Shown piece by piece: positions 8,520 to 17,019 of a stretch of DNA of 64,000 nt (its first letter is position 1; the number at the start of each line of letters is the position of its first letter). The translations under genes were made by a program, and so were the position numbers. The notes below the pieces were generated by a model that was given only the letters and a program-made list of their open reading frames with translations, ran no database searches and was not told the DNA's origin. This DNA comes from Pedobacter sp. (lineage in GTDB: Bacteria; Bacteroidota; Bacteroidia; Sphingobacteriales; Sphingobacteriaceae), in the NCBI GenBank assembly GCA_031119475.1, contig JAVHXV010000002.1, positions 417,133-481,132 on the forward strand, read 5' to 3'.

Positions 8520-9140
8520 ATGCCTAAAGTAAAAGTTCCAAGAAAGAGCACCTCGGTAGATATGACCGCAATGTGCGATGTAGCCTTCTTGTTGTTAACT
8601 TTCTTTATCTTAACGGCAACTGCACGCCAGCCGGATCCTTTGGAGATCAAAACTCCATCGTCTACGGTTCAGTTTAAAGTGCCTGATAAAGACTTGGCCA
8701 TTGTCAGTATTGGTAAAGGAAAAGTTTTCCTTGAAATTATTGGCCAGGATATCAAGAAAGATGCCCTTAGAAGGATGGGCGAATTGTACAGTACCCAGTT
8801 TACAGAAGAAGAAGCCAAGCGTTTTGGCGTACTTTCGTCGTTCGGCGTGCCGATGGGCGGTCTGAAACAGTACATCAACATGAGCCCTGATGAGCGTAAA
8901 AAATCTGGTTATGACAAAGATGGCATCCAGATCGACTCGACCAGAAACAATGAACTCTACAGGTGGATCGAGCAGGCGCGTAGATCAGTTGCTGATCTGC
9001 ACCAGACCGAGATGCGTGTAAGTATCAAAGGCGATTCTGAAGAAGAATATCCAGTGATCAGAAAGATTGTTGATGTGCTTCAGAAGCAACAGGTAAATAA
9101 ATTTAGTTTAATCACGTCAGCCGAAGGAGCTACTAAATAA
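8520..9140 (+). CDS. exbD: ExbD-type biopolymer transporter, copy 1
   Basis: A 206-residue ExbD/TolR protein with one N-terminal membrane span carrying the conserved proton-carrying aspartate (VDMTAMCDVAFLLLTFFILT, about 12-31). The rest is a periplasmic domain. It is longer than E. coli ExbD (about 140 residues), with an inserted stretch at about 90-150 containing LYSTQFTEEEAKRFGVLSSF. It lies 83 bp after exbB and 7 bp before the second exbD. Having two different ExbD proteins in one motor cluster is usual in Bacteroidota and suggests a heteromeric complex, which is an inference. Confidence 0.9.
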   Translation: MPKVKVPRKSTSVDMTAMCDVAFLLLTFFILTATARQPDPLEIKTPSSTVQFKVPDKDLAIVSIGKGKVFLEIIGQDIKKDALRRMGELYSTQFTEEEAKRFGVLSSFGVPMGGLKQYINMSPDERKKSGYDKDGIQIDSTRNNELYRWIEQARRSVADLHQTEMRVSIKGDSEEEYPVIRKIVDVLQKQQVNKFSLITSAEGATK

Positions 9141-9147
9141 ACATAAC

Positions 9148-9693
9148 ATGGCAGAATTAAATAGCGGCGGGGGTGATGGTAAAGGTGGTAAGGTAAGAAG
9201 TAAGAAACAGTCTACACGTGTAGATCTAACCGCAATGGTAGATTTGGCGTTCTTGTTGATCACTTTCTTCATGTTGACCACATCTTTATCTAAACCATTG
9301 GCAATGGACATTGCCAAACCCGATAAGGACGAGAAAAACCTAGACAATAGAAAAGAGCTGAAAGCTTCGCAGACCATGACCATTTTATTGGGCAAAAACA
9401 ATAAAGTTGCCTGGTACATGGGAATTGCCGGCGGTGAGGCCCCAACTATCGAAGGTTTTGCAGATGTACGTGCTTCCTTGTTGAAGAACAAACAGAAAGT
9501 AAAGGAAACCATGGGCAAAGACATTGTAATTGTGGTGAAGCCTACAGACGCTTCTACCTACAAGAACTTTGTTGACATTATGGATGAACTGAACATCACC
9601 AAAACCAACATTAATGCCCCTGCAATTGATGATGATCCGACGCATTTGTTGGATAGTGAGAAAGAAGCCATGAAGGCAGGTGGAATTTTATAA
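9148..9693 (+). CDS. exbD: ExbD-type biopolymer transporter, copy 2
   Basis: A second ExbD/TolR protein, 181 residues. The glycine-rich start and basic segment GKVRSKKQS are followed by the membrane span with its essential aspartate (TRVDLTAMVDLAFLLITFFM, about 22-41). The periplasmic domain (about 50-181) differs clearly from copy 1 and ends in an acidic tail. It is transcribed with copy 1 (7 bp gap) and tonB (26 bp gap) and probably contributes to the same ExbB-ExbD-TonB motor. Confidence 0.9.
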   Translation: MAELNSGGGDGKGGKVRSKKQSTRVDLTAMVDLAFLLITFFMLTTSLSKPLAMDIAKPDKDEKNLDNRKELKASQTMTILLGKNNKVAWYMGIAGGEAPTIEGFADVRASLLKNKQKVKETMGKDIVIVVKPTDASTYKNFVDIMDELNITKTNINAPAIDDDPTHLLDSEKEAMKAGGIL

Positions 9694-9719
9694 TAATGGA
9701 ACAATTAAAATATTAAGCA

Positions 9720-10541
9720 ATGTTTGGATCTAAAATAGATTTATTTAACAAGGAGTGGCTTGATGTTGTATTCGCTAAAAAGAATAAGAACTACGGAGCA
9801 TATGAGCTGCGTCAGACTAGCGCCAAAAATACTTCAAAATCACTGTTTATTGCATCGGCAATATTTATCTTACTGTTCTTAGCGCCAAAAATATACGCTT
9901 TGATTGCAGGGATATTGCCTGAGCCACCCAAAGAGAAAGTGGTAGAGATGGTGATGCAGCCACCTCCCCCAATTAACCCGGAAGTAAAAACTCCGCCACC
10001 GGTAGAGCCACCTCCACCAAAACAGGACCAGATCAAATTCCCTCCTCCGATCGTAAAACCCGATAACGAGGTGCGTGATGAAGAGCCGCCTAAGACCGAA
10101 GACCTGAAAAAAGCAGATCCAGGCCAAAAAACAATGGAAGGTGACCCTGATGCTGATATCGTGCAGATTGCCACAGCAGGAGAGGGACCAAAACAAGCAG
10201 CTGTTGTAGAGGATAATACCGTTTATAACTTTGTGAGCATGGAGAACCCACCGACCTATCCAGGTGGTATCGACAAGTTCTATAAGTTCTTGGGCGACAA
10301 CATCAAATATCCGCCAATGGCGCAAGACCAGAATATCCAAGGTAATGTTCACGTATCCTTCACAGTGGAGAAAGATGGTTCGTTGACCGATATCAGGGTT
10401 GAGCGTAAATTGGGCTACGGTACTGATGAGGAAGCCGTTAGGGTGTTAAAATTAGCTAAGCGCTGGAACCCAGGTATGCAGAATGGTAAACCGGTCCGTG
10501 TAAAATATAACATTCCAATCAAATTTAGCTTAGCGCAATAA
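9720..10541 (+). CDS. tonB: energy transducer TonB
   Basis: TonB-family protein, 273 residues, that carries motor energy from the inner membrane to TonB-dependent outer-membrane receptors. The cytoplasmic N-terminus has the Bacteroidota pattern NKEWLDVVFAKKNKNYGAYE (about 8-27). A membrane span lies at about 42-65. A proline-rich periplasmic rod follows (PPPPINPEV, PPPVEPPPPK). The C-terminal TonB domain (about 185-273) includes YPPMAQDQNIQGNVHVSFTV and AKRWNPGMQNGKPVRVKYNI. It completes the exbB-exbD-exbD-tonB set. Confidence 0.95.
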   Translation: MFGSKIDLFNKEWLDVVFAKKNKNYGAYELRQTSAKNTSKSLFIASAIFILLFLAPKIYALIAGILPEPPKEKVVEMVMQPPPPINPEVKTPPPVEPPPPKQDQIKFPPPIVKPDNEVRDEEPPKTEDLKKADPGQKTMEGDPDADIVQIATAGEGPKQAAVVEDNTVYNFVSMENPPTYPGGIDKFYKFLGDNIKYPPMAQDQNIQGNVHVSFTVEKDGSLTDIRVERKLGYGTDEEAVRVLKLAKRWNPGMQNGKPVRVKYNIPIKFSLAQ

Positions 10542-10546
10542 AAAGC

Positions 10547-10786
10547 ATGTTTAATCTGAATTTTTTTAAACAGAAATCGCCTCAACAGCGATTTCTGTTT
10601 ATTTTAGGGGTAGTCATGATGATCGTTTATCTCGGTATCGGCATCCTGGTCATCTTTTTTAGCGATCGCCTACATATCGACCCCGATAAGTTCCCGGCCA
10701 GCTACCGCATCGCCTTTGGTGTGCTGCTGATCATCTACGCCATCATCAGGTTTAGCAGGTTATTGAATAAAAAGGAAATCGTTTAA
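10547..10786 (+). CDS. small two-span membrane protein of unknown function
   Basis: A 79-residue protein that I do not recognise. It has a basic N-terminus (FFKQKSPQQR), two hydrophobic segments (about 17-40, FLFILGVVMMIVYLGIGILV; about 52-70, IAFGVLLIIYAIIRF) and a basic end. It starts 5 bp after tonB, and its stop overlaps the ATG of the next gene by one base, which supports it as a real member of the cluster. Its fifth to sixteenth codons form a perfect 13-bp inverted repeat. Confidence 0.7.
   Translation: MFNLNFFKQKSPQQRFLFILGVVMMIVYLGIGILVIFFSDRLHIDPDKFPASYRIAFGVLLIIYAIIRFSRLLNKKEIV
10568..10605 (+). terminator. hairpin inside the small membrane gene, possible attenuator
   Basis: AAACAGAAATCGC (10568-10580) is perfectly complementary to 10588-10600 with a 7-base loop, and ATTTTA follows. 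It begins 27 bp after the tonB stop codon, so it could act as a partial terminator of the motor genes while lying inside the coding region of the next gene. Confidence 0.45.
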
Positions 10787-11700
10787 TGAAGCGTTTTAGT
10801 ATCGGATTGATTGTTCTTGCCCTCCTGATCGGTGTAGGCTGCAGGAAAAAAGCCAAGAAAAATGTAATTGCAGAAACCAGGACCTCTGGTAAGACCACCC
10901 TGTTGGTAGATGAGTCTTTTGCCCGAATCCTTGACGACCAGATTATGGTGTTCAAAAGCGATTATCCTGATGCTACGGTAAAAACCATCACGGGGAATGA
11001 AAACAAGATCTTGCCCGACTTCATCAATGGGAAGGTTCCGATGATCATCTTATCCAGGATGCTCAAGCCCGGAGAAGAAGCTTATTACAAACGCAAGCAG
11101 ATCCCCATTTATACCGACCGCTTCGCCATTGATGGGATTGCTTTAATTACCAGCGCAGATAATATCGACACCACGATTACCGTTAATGAAGTATTGGATA
11201 TCCTGAAGGGAACCTCTACTTCTGGAAAGCAGCTGGTGTTCGATAATGCCTACTCGAGTACCATCCGTTATTTTACGGATTCAGCAAAGGTGAAAACACT
11301 GCCAAAGCAGGGCGTATATACCTTACAATCCAACAACGAAGTGATCAAGTATGTTGCCGAACACCCGACTTATATTGGAGTGGTTGGCGTGAACTGGCTG
11401 TTGGAAAGCAACAAAGACATTTTGTCATACCTGCCAAAGGTAAAGACCATGGGGGTAAAAAATTTGAAAGGCAAAAAGGGCGATGATGCCTACTATAAAC
11501 CAACGCAAAACAACCTAATCAATGGGGTTTATCCGTTTTTAAGAAATGTTTATCTCATTAATGCCGAGGGCAGGGATGGTTTAGGCACAGGATTTGCAAA
11601 TTGGTTAAATAGCCCACGTGGCCAGCTAATTGTACTCAAATCAGGACTAGGTCCTCATAAGATGCTAGCTAGAGAATTTAACATCAAAAACACGAAGTAA
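10786..11700 (+). CDS. PstS-like phosphate/anion-binding lipoprotein
   Basis: A 304-residue periplasmic-binding-protein-like lipoprotein. The signal peptide ends in a lipobox (LLIGVGC), giving Cys19 as the lipid anchor. The mature part resembles the PstS fold (LLVDESFARILDDQIMVFKS, then VNEVLDILKG, then YPFLRNVYLI and ANWLNSPRGQLIVLKSGLGP). No phosphate ABC transporter genes (pstABC) are adjacent. It is translationally coupled to the small membrane gene and followed by a TPR protein, so it may serve the TonB machine or a signalling role rather than a classical importer. The ligand is unknown. Confidence 0.75.
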   Translation: MKRFSIGLIVLALLIGVGCRKKAKKNVIAETRTSGKTTLLVDESFARILDDQIMVFKSDYPDATVKTITGNENKILPDFINGKVPMIILSRMLKPGEEAYYKRKQIPIYTDRFAIDGIALITSADNIDTTITVNEVLDILKGTSTSGKQLVFDNAYSSTIRYFTDSAKVKTLPKQGVYTLQSNNEVIKYVAEHPTYIGVVGVNWLLESNKDILSYLPKVKTMGVKNLKGKKGDDAYYKPTQNNLINGVYPFLRNVYLINAEGRDGLGTGFANWLNSPRGQLIVLKSGLGPHKMLAREFNIKNTK

Positions 11701-11787
11701 TTTTATATTTAAACTAAATTGAATATACTTGTTGTGCAGAACCAAATTAACCAACACAAACACTTAAAATTCAATTTTCTAAAACAA

Positions 11788-13512
11788 ATGAAGACAATGA
11801 AAACGATTAAGAAAGCCATAACCTTAACTTTAGGTTTAGTAATGATGGGTGCTGCCTCATTTGCTCAAAGTTTGGCCGACGCGAGAAAGGCGATGGATGC
11901 CGAACAGTATCAAAAAGCTAACGGTATGTTAAAAACATTGGTGGGCACACAAAGCAACAAAGGAGAAAATTATTTCGCCCTTGGCCAAGTATATTTACGT
12001 ACGGAAGATATCGATTCGGCCAAAGCGGTGTTCTCAAAAGGGATAGCAGCCGATCCAAAATACGCATTGAACTATGTCGGATTGGGAAGTGCAGACTTGA
12101 AATCAGCTAACGCATCTTCTGCCAAAGGCAATTTCGACAAAGCCATTTCAATGGGCGCAAAAGATTACAATACCTATTTGTACATCGGAAAAGCTTATCT
12201 AGACCAGGATAAACCTGATTTTGCAGCTGCCCTACCTAACCTGCAAAAAGCAGATGAACTGGATTCAAAAGACAAAGAACCAGAAATCTACTTGGCATTG
12301 GGAGATTATTGGGCGCTTCAGAGCAAAAATACAGAAGCTTACCAACAATATTTGGCTGCGCTGGACTTAAACCCTACACTTTACCGCGCACGTGTTCAGA
12401 TCGGAAGGATGTTTAAACAGGCACAAGCTTTTCCAGAATCGCAGACCGAACTTCAGAAAGTAGTGGCAGCTGATGCCAATTATGGTCCAGCTTACCGCGA
12501 ATTGGCCGAACTGGGCATGCAATGGGCAGATTTTGATCCAAAAAATGCTACTGCCAAACGTACAGAAGCCTTGGCGAACTATAGGAAATACCTTGACCTA
12601 ACAGATAAGTCTTTCGATTCACGCTATCGTTATGCACAGTTTTTGGTCTATGCGAATGACTGGGCAACTTTGGCGCAAGAGCTGAACAACTTAAATGCTG
12701 ATGCCAACAATCCAAAAAGCTTCATCATTACCCGTTTACGTGGTTACTCAGCTGTTGAAGCCAAAAGCTATGAGCCTGGATTGAAATACATGAACGAGCT
12801 TTTTGCCAGAAAACAAGATGCTTCGCGTATTTCAGGTCTGGATTACCTTTACCTAGGTAGAGCTCTGCAGGGAACTGGCAATGATAGTTTGGCCGTGATC
12901 AACATCATGAAAGGTGTGGAACTGGATACCACTAAAGTGGAAGAACTTGCTGCCATCGGACAAAAACTATATGCCGCTAAAAAATATCAGCAAGCTGCTG
13001 ATGCCTATAGAAAGGTGATCAGCCTTAACAAGAAAAATCCAAATATGGCAATGAACAACTATTATTTGGGTACTTCAGATTATTGGGCATTTAACGAATT
13101 GGTTAAAAAAGATCCAAATGCCGACAAAAAGATCTTGGTAGAAGCGGATTCGGCTTACGCAAGGGTATTGACCTTGGCGCCAGAATATGAAGTAGCCTAT
13201 CAATATAGAGCGCGTATCGCAAGGGCAATGGACCAAACGCCTCCTACAGGATTGGCCATTCCATTCTATGAGAAATACATCGAACTGGTAACCGCCAAAC
13301 AAGAGAAAGCTTCTAGTGCCGCTGGCATCAGGGGTTTGGTTGAGGCCTACAACTGGTTGGGCGCATTTTATGCAGCAACCGATAAAGATAAAGCCAAAGA
13401 TTATTTCAACAAGACCTTGGCCATTGATCCGGCAAATGCCATCGCATCAGATAACATCAAATACCTGAATGCACCAGCTGCGCCGCCTAAAAAAGCACCG
13501 ATCAAAAAATAG
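11788..13512 (+). CDS. tetratricopeptide repeat protein, exported
   Basis: A 574-residue protein from ATG 11788 with a signal peptide (IKKAITLTLGLVMMGAASFA, cleavage near SFAQ) followed by many TPR units throughout, for example NYFALGQVYLRTEDIDSAKA, NYVGLGSADLKSANASSAKG and ADAYRKVISLNKKNPNMAMN. The C-terminus is Pro/Ala/Lys-rich (PAAPPKKAPIKK). The frame is open from a TTG at 11719, but the extra residues are not signal-peptide-like, so ATG 11788 (or 11797) is preferred. Its position after tonB and the PstS-like gene suggests a periplasmic scaffold of the same cluster. A strong terminator follows. Confidence 0.85.
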   Translation: MKTMKTIKKAITLTLGLVMMGAASFAQSLADARKAMDAEQYQKANGMLKTLVGTQSNKGENYFALGQVYLRTEDIDSAKAVFSKGIAADPKYALNYVGLGSADLKSANASSAKGNFDKAISMGAKDYNTYLYIGKAYLDQDKPDFAAALPNLQKADELDSKDKEPEIYLALGDYWALQSKNTEAYQQYLAALDLNPTLYRARVQIGRMFKQAQAFPESQTELQKVVAADANYGPAYRELAELGMQWADFDPKNATAKRTEALANYRKYLDLTDKSFDSRYRYAQFLVYANDWATLAQELNNLNADANNPKSFIITRLRGYSAVEAKSYEPGLKYMNELFARKQDASRISGLDYLYLGRALQGTGNDSLAVINIMKGVELDTTKVEELAAIGQKLYAAKKYQQAADAYRKVISLNKKNPNMAMNNYYLGTSDYWAFNELVKKDPNADKKILVEADSAYARVLTLAPEYEVAYQYRARIARAMDQTPPTGLAIPFYEKYIELVTAKQEKASSAAGIRGLVEAYNWLGAFYAATDKDKAKDYFNKTLAIDPANAIASDNIKYLNAPAAPPKKAPIKK

Positions 13513-13552
13513 AATGACTGAAGTGGTTTTTAAACTTCACAAGTCTTAAAAG

Positions 13553-13588
13553 AAAAGGGCAGGGTTTGTAATCCTGCCTTTTTCTTTT
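13553..13588 (+). terminator. rho-independent terminator after the TPR gene
   Basis: An 11-bp stem (13553-13563 with 13573-13583, one G-T wobble) has a 9-base loop and is followed by a T-rich tract. The loop contains the TTTG that fits as the -33 element of the nuoA promoter. Confidence 0.75.
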
Positions 13589-13596
13589 TACTTTTG
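13565..13596 (+). promoter_or_regulatory. nuo operon promoter embedded in the upstream terminator
   Basis: TTTG (13565-13568), a 20-base spacer and TACTTTTG (13589-13596) match the Bacteroidota consensus exactly. The nuoA ATG begins 5 bases after the -7 element, so transcription would start at or next to the start codon, giving a leaderless mRNA. Confidence 0.6.
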
Positions 13597-13601
13597 GCCC
13601 A

Positions 13602-13973
13602 ATGGAAACGACAAGTTCAGCACAGGATTTTTTGCCGATTATTTTTCAGGTCATCGTTGCCCTAGGCTTCGTAGTGGTTACCTTATTGGCTACCCATCTC
13701 TTAGGTCCGAAACGCAAGACCAACGATAAGTTGAGTACGTTTGAAGCGGGTGTAAAGGTAGTGGGAAATGCACGCCAGCCGTTTTCGATCAAGTATTTCT
13801 TGGTGGCCATTCTCTTCGTGCTCTTCGATGTGGAAGTAATCTTTATGTACCCCTGGGCGGTAAATTTTAGGGAATTGGGATGGAGCGGGATCATCGAAAT
13901 GTTCATTTTCATGGGCACATTGCTCTTGGGCTTTATCTACATCCTCAAAAAGAAAGCGCTAGACTGGAATTAG
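13602..13973 (+). CDS. nuoA: NADH-quinone oxidoreductase subunit A
   Basis: Membrane subunit A of complex I, 123 residues with three spans (about 10-32, 66-88, 95-115). Conserved stretches include KTNDKLSTFEAGVKVVGNAR (the loop next to the quinone site), then YFLVAILFVLFDVEVIFMYP. It is the first gene of the nuo operon and has its own promoter, with no room for a Shine-Dalgarno sequence. A 247-bp gap full of heptad repeats separates it from nuoB, and the first repeat starts at the base after the nuoA stop codon. Confidence 0.95.
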   Translation: METTSSAQDFLPIIFQVIVALGFVVVTLLATHLLGPKRKTNDKLSTFEAGVKVVGNARQPFSIKYFLVAILFVLFDVEVIFMYPWAVNFRELGWSGIIEMFIFMGTLLLGFIYILKKKALDWN

Positions 13974-14099
13974 CAGTTATCAGTTGTCAGTTGGTAGTTT
14001 TTAGTTTGCGGTTAAATGAACTGTAAACTGAGAACTAAAAACTGTAAACTTTTTACGCCATCTAAACCTGCAACTCAAAACCTGCAACCTGCAACTTAT
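13974..14099. repeat. three heptad arrays, two in inverted orientation
   Basis: Units of exactly 7 bases begin right after the nuoA stop codon. The first array (13974-14015) starts CAGTTAT, CAGTTGT and has 6 units. The second (14019-14053) starts AACTGTA, AACTGAG and is the reverse complement of the first, with 5 units. The third (14065-14099) starts AACCTGC, AACTCAA and has 5 units. The first two can pair as a long imperfect hairpin in the nuo transcript. Confidence 0.9.
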
Positions 14100-14179
14100 C
14101 AACGACGGAGGTAGCTATTTAGAATGTTTCTAAATGCTAAACGCTTAATCCATTTGCTTTTAAAATATTGTAAATTTGT

Positions 14180-14211
14180 TGCTTATTCTATAATGGGATA
14201 AGCATTTTTTG
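14180..14211 (+). terminator. terminator-like hairpin just before nuoB
   Basis: TGCTTAT (14180-14186) pairs with ATAAGCA (14198-14204) and six T residues follow, ending 9 bases before the nuoB start. A TAAATTTG element (14171-14178) lies just upstream but lacks a properly spaced -33 box. It may be an attenuator, or the stop of an upstream transcript with an internal promoter for nuoB. Confidence 0.35.
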
Positions 14212-14220
14212 TTCAAGTAA

Positions 14221-14763
14221 ATGAGTGATATAAATATTGTAGATGCGCCTCCAGGGATAGAAGGTTCAGGCTTTTTTGCCACCTCGCTAGACAAGGTGAT
14301 TGGATTGGCGCGGTCACATTCATTATGGCCTCTTCCTTTTGCTACTTCTTGCTGCGGAATCGAGTTCATGGCCACGATGGGTTCGCATTATGATTTTGGA
14401 CGCTTTGGTGCCGAGCGATTGAGTTTTTCGCCGCGCCAGGCAGACTTGCTGATGGTAATGGGTACGATTGCCAAGAAAATGGGTCCGGTATTGAAGCAGG
14501 TCTATCTGCAGATGGCCGAACCGCGTTGGGTAATTGCTGTTGGCGCCTGCGCATCGAGCGGAGGTATTTTCGATACCTACTCTGTATTGCAGGGCATAGA
14601 CGAGATCATTCCGGTAGATGTTTACGTTCCGGGGTGTCCGCCTCGACCTGAAGCCATTTTGGATGGCTTTGGCAAGATCCAGGAGCTCGTTAAAAATGAA
14701 TCTGGTAGGAGAAGGTATTCAGACCAGTATAAACAAATGTTGGCTTCTTACGGAATAGAATAA
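14221..14763 (+). CDS. nuoB: NADH-quinone oxidoreductase subunit B
   Basis: Peripheral subunit of complex I that carries the last iron-sulfur cluster (N2) before quinone, 180 residues. Cluster ligands are visible: the paired cysteines in [10 protein letters not shown], the cysteine in VGACASSGG and that in [11 protein letters not shown]. The start [12 protein letters not shown] follows a hairpin and AT-rich leader. Its last base overlaps the nuoC ATG (TAATG), showing tight coupling. Confidence 0.97.
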   Translation: MSDINIVDAPPGIEGSGFFATSLDKVIGLARSHSLWPLPFATSCCGIEFMATMGSHYDFGRFGAERLSFSPRQADLLMVMGTIAKKMGPVLKQVYLQMAEPRWVIAVGACASSGGIFDTYSVLQGIDEIIPVDVYVPGCPPRPEAILDGFGKIQELVKNESGRRRYSDQYKQMLASYGIE

Positions 14764-15263
14764 TGGCTAAAGCAACAAATACCGAGTTGATCGATCTGTT
14801 GGGTCAAAAGTTTGGCGAACAATTATTTGATGTGACTGAACCTTATGGCCTGCTTACCTTTTCGACTACTCCAGACCAACTGATCGAGGTACTCACTTTC
14901 TTGAAAGATAATGGCCAGGTCAACTTTAATTTCCTTACCGATATCACGGCTGTACACTATCCGGAGAAAAATCAGATTGCTGTAGTCTACCACTTGCACA
15001 GCATGGTAAGCGGGATCAGGCTCAGGCTAAAAGTCTTCCTGCCAGAAAATGAGCCAAATATCCCTACTGCTTCAATGCTATGGAATGCCGCCAATTGGAT
15101 GGAAAGGGAAACCTATGATTTCTTTGGGGTTAAATTTGAAGGACATCCTGATTTAAGGAGAATTTTGAACATGGACGAACTGGGCGTATTCCCGATGCTG
15201 AGGCAGTATCCTTTGGAAGACCCAAATCGAGTAGACAAAAAAGACGAATACTTCGGTAGATAG
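14763..15263 (+). CDS. nuoC: NADH-quinone oxidoreductase subunit C
   Basis: Peripheral subunit C (30 kDa family), 166 residues, which packs against NuoD near the quinone-reducing site. The family signature is present near residues 110-140: ERETYDFFGVKFEGHPDLRR, followed by YPLEDPNRVDKKDEYFGR at the end. Unlike E. coli, where nuoC and nuoD are fused, it is a separate gene here, 4 bp before nuoD. Confidence 0.95.
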   Translation: MAKATNTELIDLLGQKFGEQLFDVTEPYGLLTFSTTPDQLIEVLTFLKDNGQVNFNFLTDITAVHYPEKNQIAVVYHLHSMVSGIRLRLKVFLPENEPNIPTASMLWNAANWMERETYDFFGVKFEGHPDLRRILNMDELGVFPMLRQYPLEDPNRVDKKDEYFGR

Positions 15264-15267
15264 ATCA

Positions 15268-16482
15268 ATGAAACATAATCAACCTGTATATACAGATAAC
15301 GATCCACAAAGTGAACTGGTAACCCTTAACTTGGGGCCTACCCACCCTGCAACCCATGGCGTTTTCCAAAATGTACTCCAGTTAGATGGGGAGCGGATCG
15401 TAAGTGGCGTATCAACAATCGGATACATCCACCGTGCCTTTGAAAAAATTGCAGAACACCGGCCTTTTTATCAGATCACACCTTTGACCGATCGCCTAAA
15501 CTATTGTTCATCGCCCATCAACAACATGGGATGGCACATGACGGTAGAAAAGCTGCTCAATATTTCCATTCCAAAGCGCGTAGATTACCTGCGCGTCATC
15601 ATCATGGAACTGGCCAGGATCGCAGACCACATCATCTGCAATACCATTATCGCACAGGATACCGGTGCGACCACTACTTTCCTCTACCTTTTCCAATTTC
15701 GCGAACATATCTATGAGATCTATGAGGAGGTTTGTGGGGCACGCCTTACGACCAACATTGGCCGTATTGGTGGTCTGGAAAGGGATTTTAATGAGATTGC
15801 CTTTGCAAAGATCAATAAGTTTCTAAAAGAGTTTCCGGTTGCGCTAAAAGAGTTCGAAAGCTTGTTGAACCGTAACCGTATTTTTATAGACCGTACTGCT
15901 GGTGTGGCCGAAGTTTCGCAGGAAAATGCATTGAGCTTTGGTTGGACCGGCCCATTGCTGCGTGCCACAGGGGTTGATTATGATGTGAGGACCAGCGAAC
16001 CTTATTCTTCTTACCAGGATTTTGATTTTGAGATTCCGGTAGGAACGAGTGGAGATATCTACGACCGCTATCTCGTCAGGAACGAAGAAATGTGGCAGAG
16101 CGTGCGCATCATTGAACAGGCGATGGAAAAAATCAAGGCCGAACCGAGCGGGATTTTCCACGCCGAAGTGCCAGAATTTTACCTGCCAGGAAAAGAAGAG
16201 GTCTATAACAATATGGAAGCCCTGATCTATCACTTTAAGATTGTAATGGGCGAAATTGATGCGCCAAAGGCAGAAGTTTACCATGCCGTTGAAGGCGGTA
16301 ATGGAGAATTGGGCTTCTATCTGATCAACGATGGTGGCAGGACCCCTTATCGCTTGCATTTCAGAAGGCCAAGTTTTATCAATTATTCGATGTTTGCCAA
16401 AATGAGCGAAGGCATGCTTTTATCTGATGCCATCATTAACATGAGTAGCATGAACATCATTGCAGGAGAATTAGATGCTTAA
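15268..16482 (+). CDS. nuoD: NADH-quinone oxidoreductase subunit D
   Basis: Peripheral 49-kDa type subunit, 404 residues, forming the quinone-binding pocket with NuoB. Motifs are NLGPTHPATHGVFQNVLQLD near the N-terminus, GYIHRAFEKIAEHR, RLNYCSSPINNMGWH, and the C-terminal RLHFRRPSFINYSMFAKMSE. The final residues (IIAGELDA) are slightly shorter than the usual GEVDR ending. It overlaps nuoE by 8 bp. Confidence 0.96.
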   Translation: MKHNQPVYTDNDPQSELVTLNLGPTHPATHGVFQNVLQLDGERIVSGVSTIGYIHRAFEKIAEHRPFYQITPLTDRLNYCSSPINNMGWHMTVEKLLNISIPKRVDYLRVIIMELARIADHIICNTIIAQDTGATTTFLYLFQFREHIYEIYEEVCGARLTTNIGRIGGLERDFNEIAFAKINKFLKEFPVALKEFESLLNRNRIFIDRTAGVAEVSQENALSFGWTGPLLRATGVDYDVRTSEPYSSYQDFDFEIPVGTSGDIYDRYLVRNEEMWQSVRIIEQAMEKIKAEPSGIFHAEVPEFYLPGKEEVYNNMEALIYHFKIVMGEIDAPKAEVYHAVEGGNGELGFYLINDGGRTPYRLHFRRPSFINYSMFAKMSEGMLLSDAIINMSSMNIIAGELDA

Positions 16483-16990
16483 AGTAGAAGAACAACAACC
16501 GATCACATTTTCATCAGCTTTGCTAGAGAAGTTTGACGAGATTGTAAAGCGCTATCCTACAGGAAAACAAAAATCGGCATTATTGCCCCTGTTGCATTTG
16601 GTGCAGGCCGAATATGGGTGGACCAGTGTGCCTGCAATGGATCAGGTGGCCGAATATTTAGGCATTGAGCCGATTGAGGTCTATGAGGTCGCTTCATTTT
16701 ACACCATGTATTTCCTTCAACCAAAAGGAAAATATGTTTTGGAAGTATGCCGTACCGGACCTTGCTGCCTGGTAGGTGCAGAAAAGATCATGGCGCACAT
16801 TGAAAAAAAACTTGGCGTTAAGGAAGGTGAAGTTACAGCTGATGGCCAATTTAGCTGGCGGGGTGTAGAATGCCTGGCCGCCTGTGGCTTTGCGCCAGTA
16901 TTGCAGATTGGACCGGAATATACCTTTTACGAAAATTTAACTGAGCAATCAGTTGATGAATTAATTGAAAACTTAAAAAATAAGATTTGA
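16475..16990 (+). CDS. nuoE: NADH-quinone oxidoreductase subunit E
   Basis: Thioredoxin-like [2Fe-2S] subunit of the NADH module, 171 residues. The cluster ligands are in CRTGPCCLVGA (about 92-97) and GVECLAACGFAP (about 129-138). The N-terminal helical part contains YPTGKQKSALLPLLHLVQ, as in the family. It starts inside the nuoD end. A 68-bp gap with a short heptad array follows before nuoF. Confidence 0.95.
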   Translation: MLKVEEQQPITFSSALLEKFDEIVKRYPTGKQKSALLPLLHLVQAEYGWTSVPAMDQVAEYLGIEPIEVYEVASFYTMYFLQPKGKYVLEVCRTGPCCLVGAEKIMAHIEKKLGVKEGEVTADGQFSWRGVECLAACGFAPVLQIGPEYTFYENLTEQSVDELIENLKNKI

Positions 16991-17019
16991 GCAGTAGATT
17001 AGGGATTGGATGTTAACCA

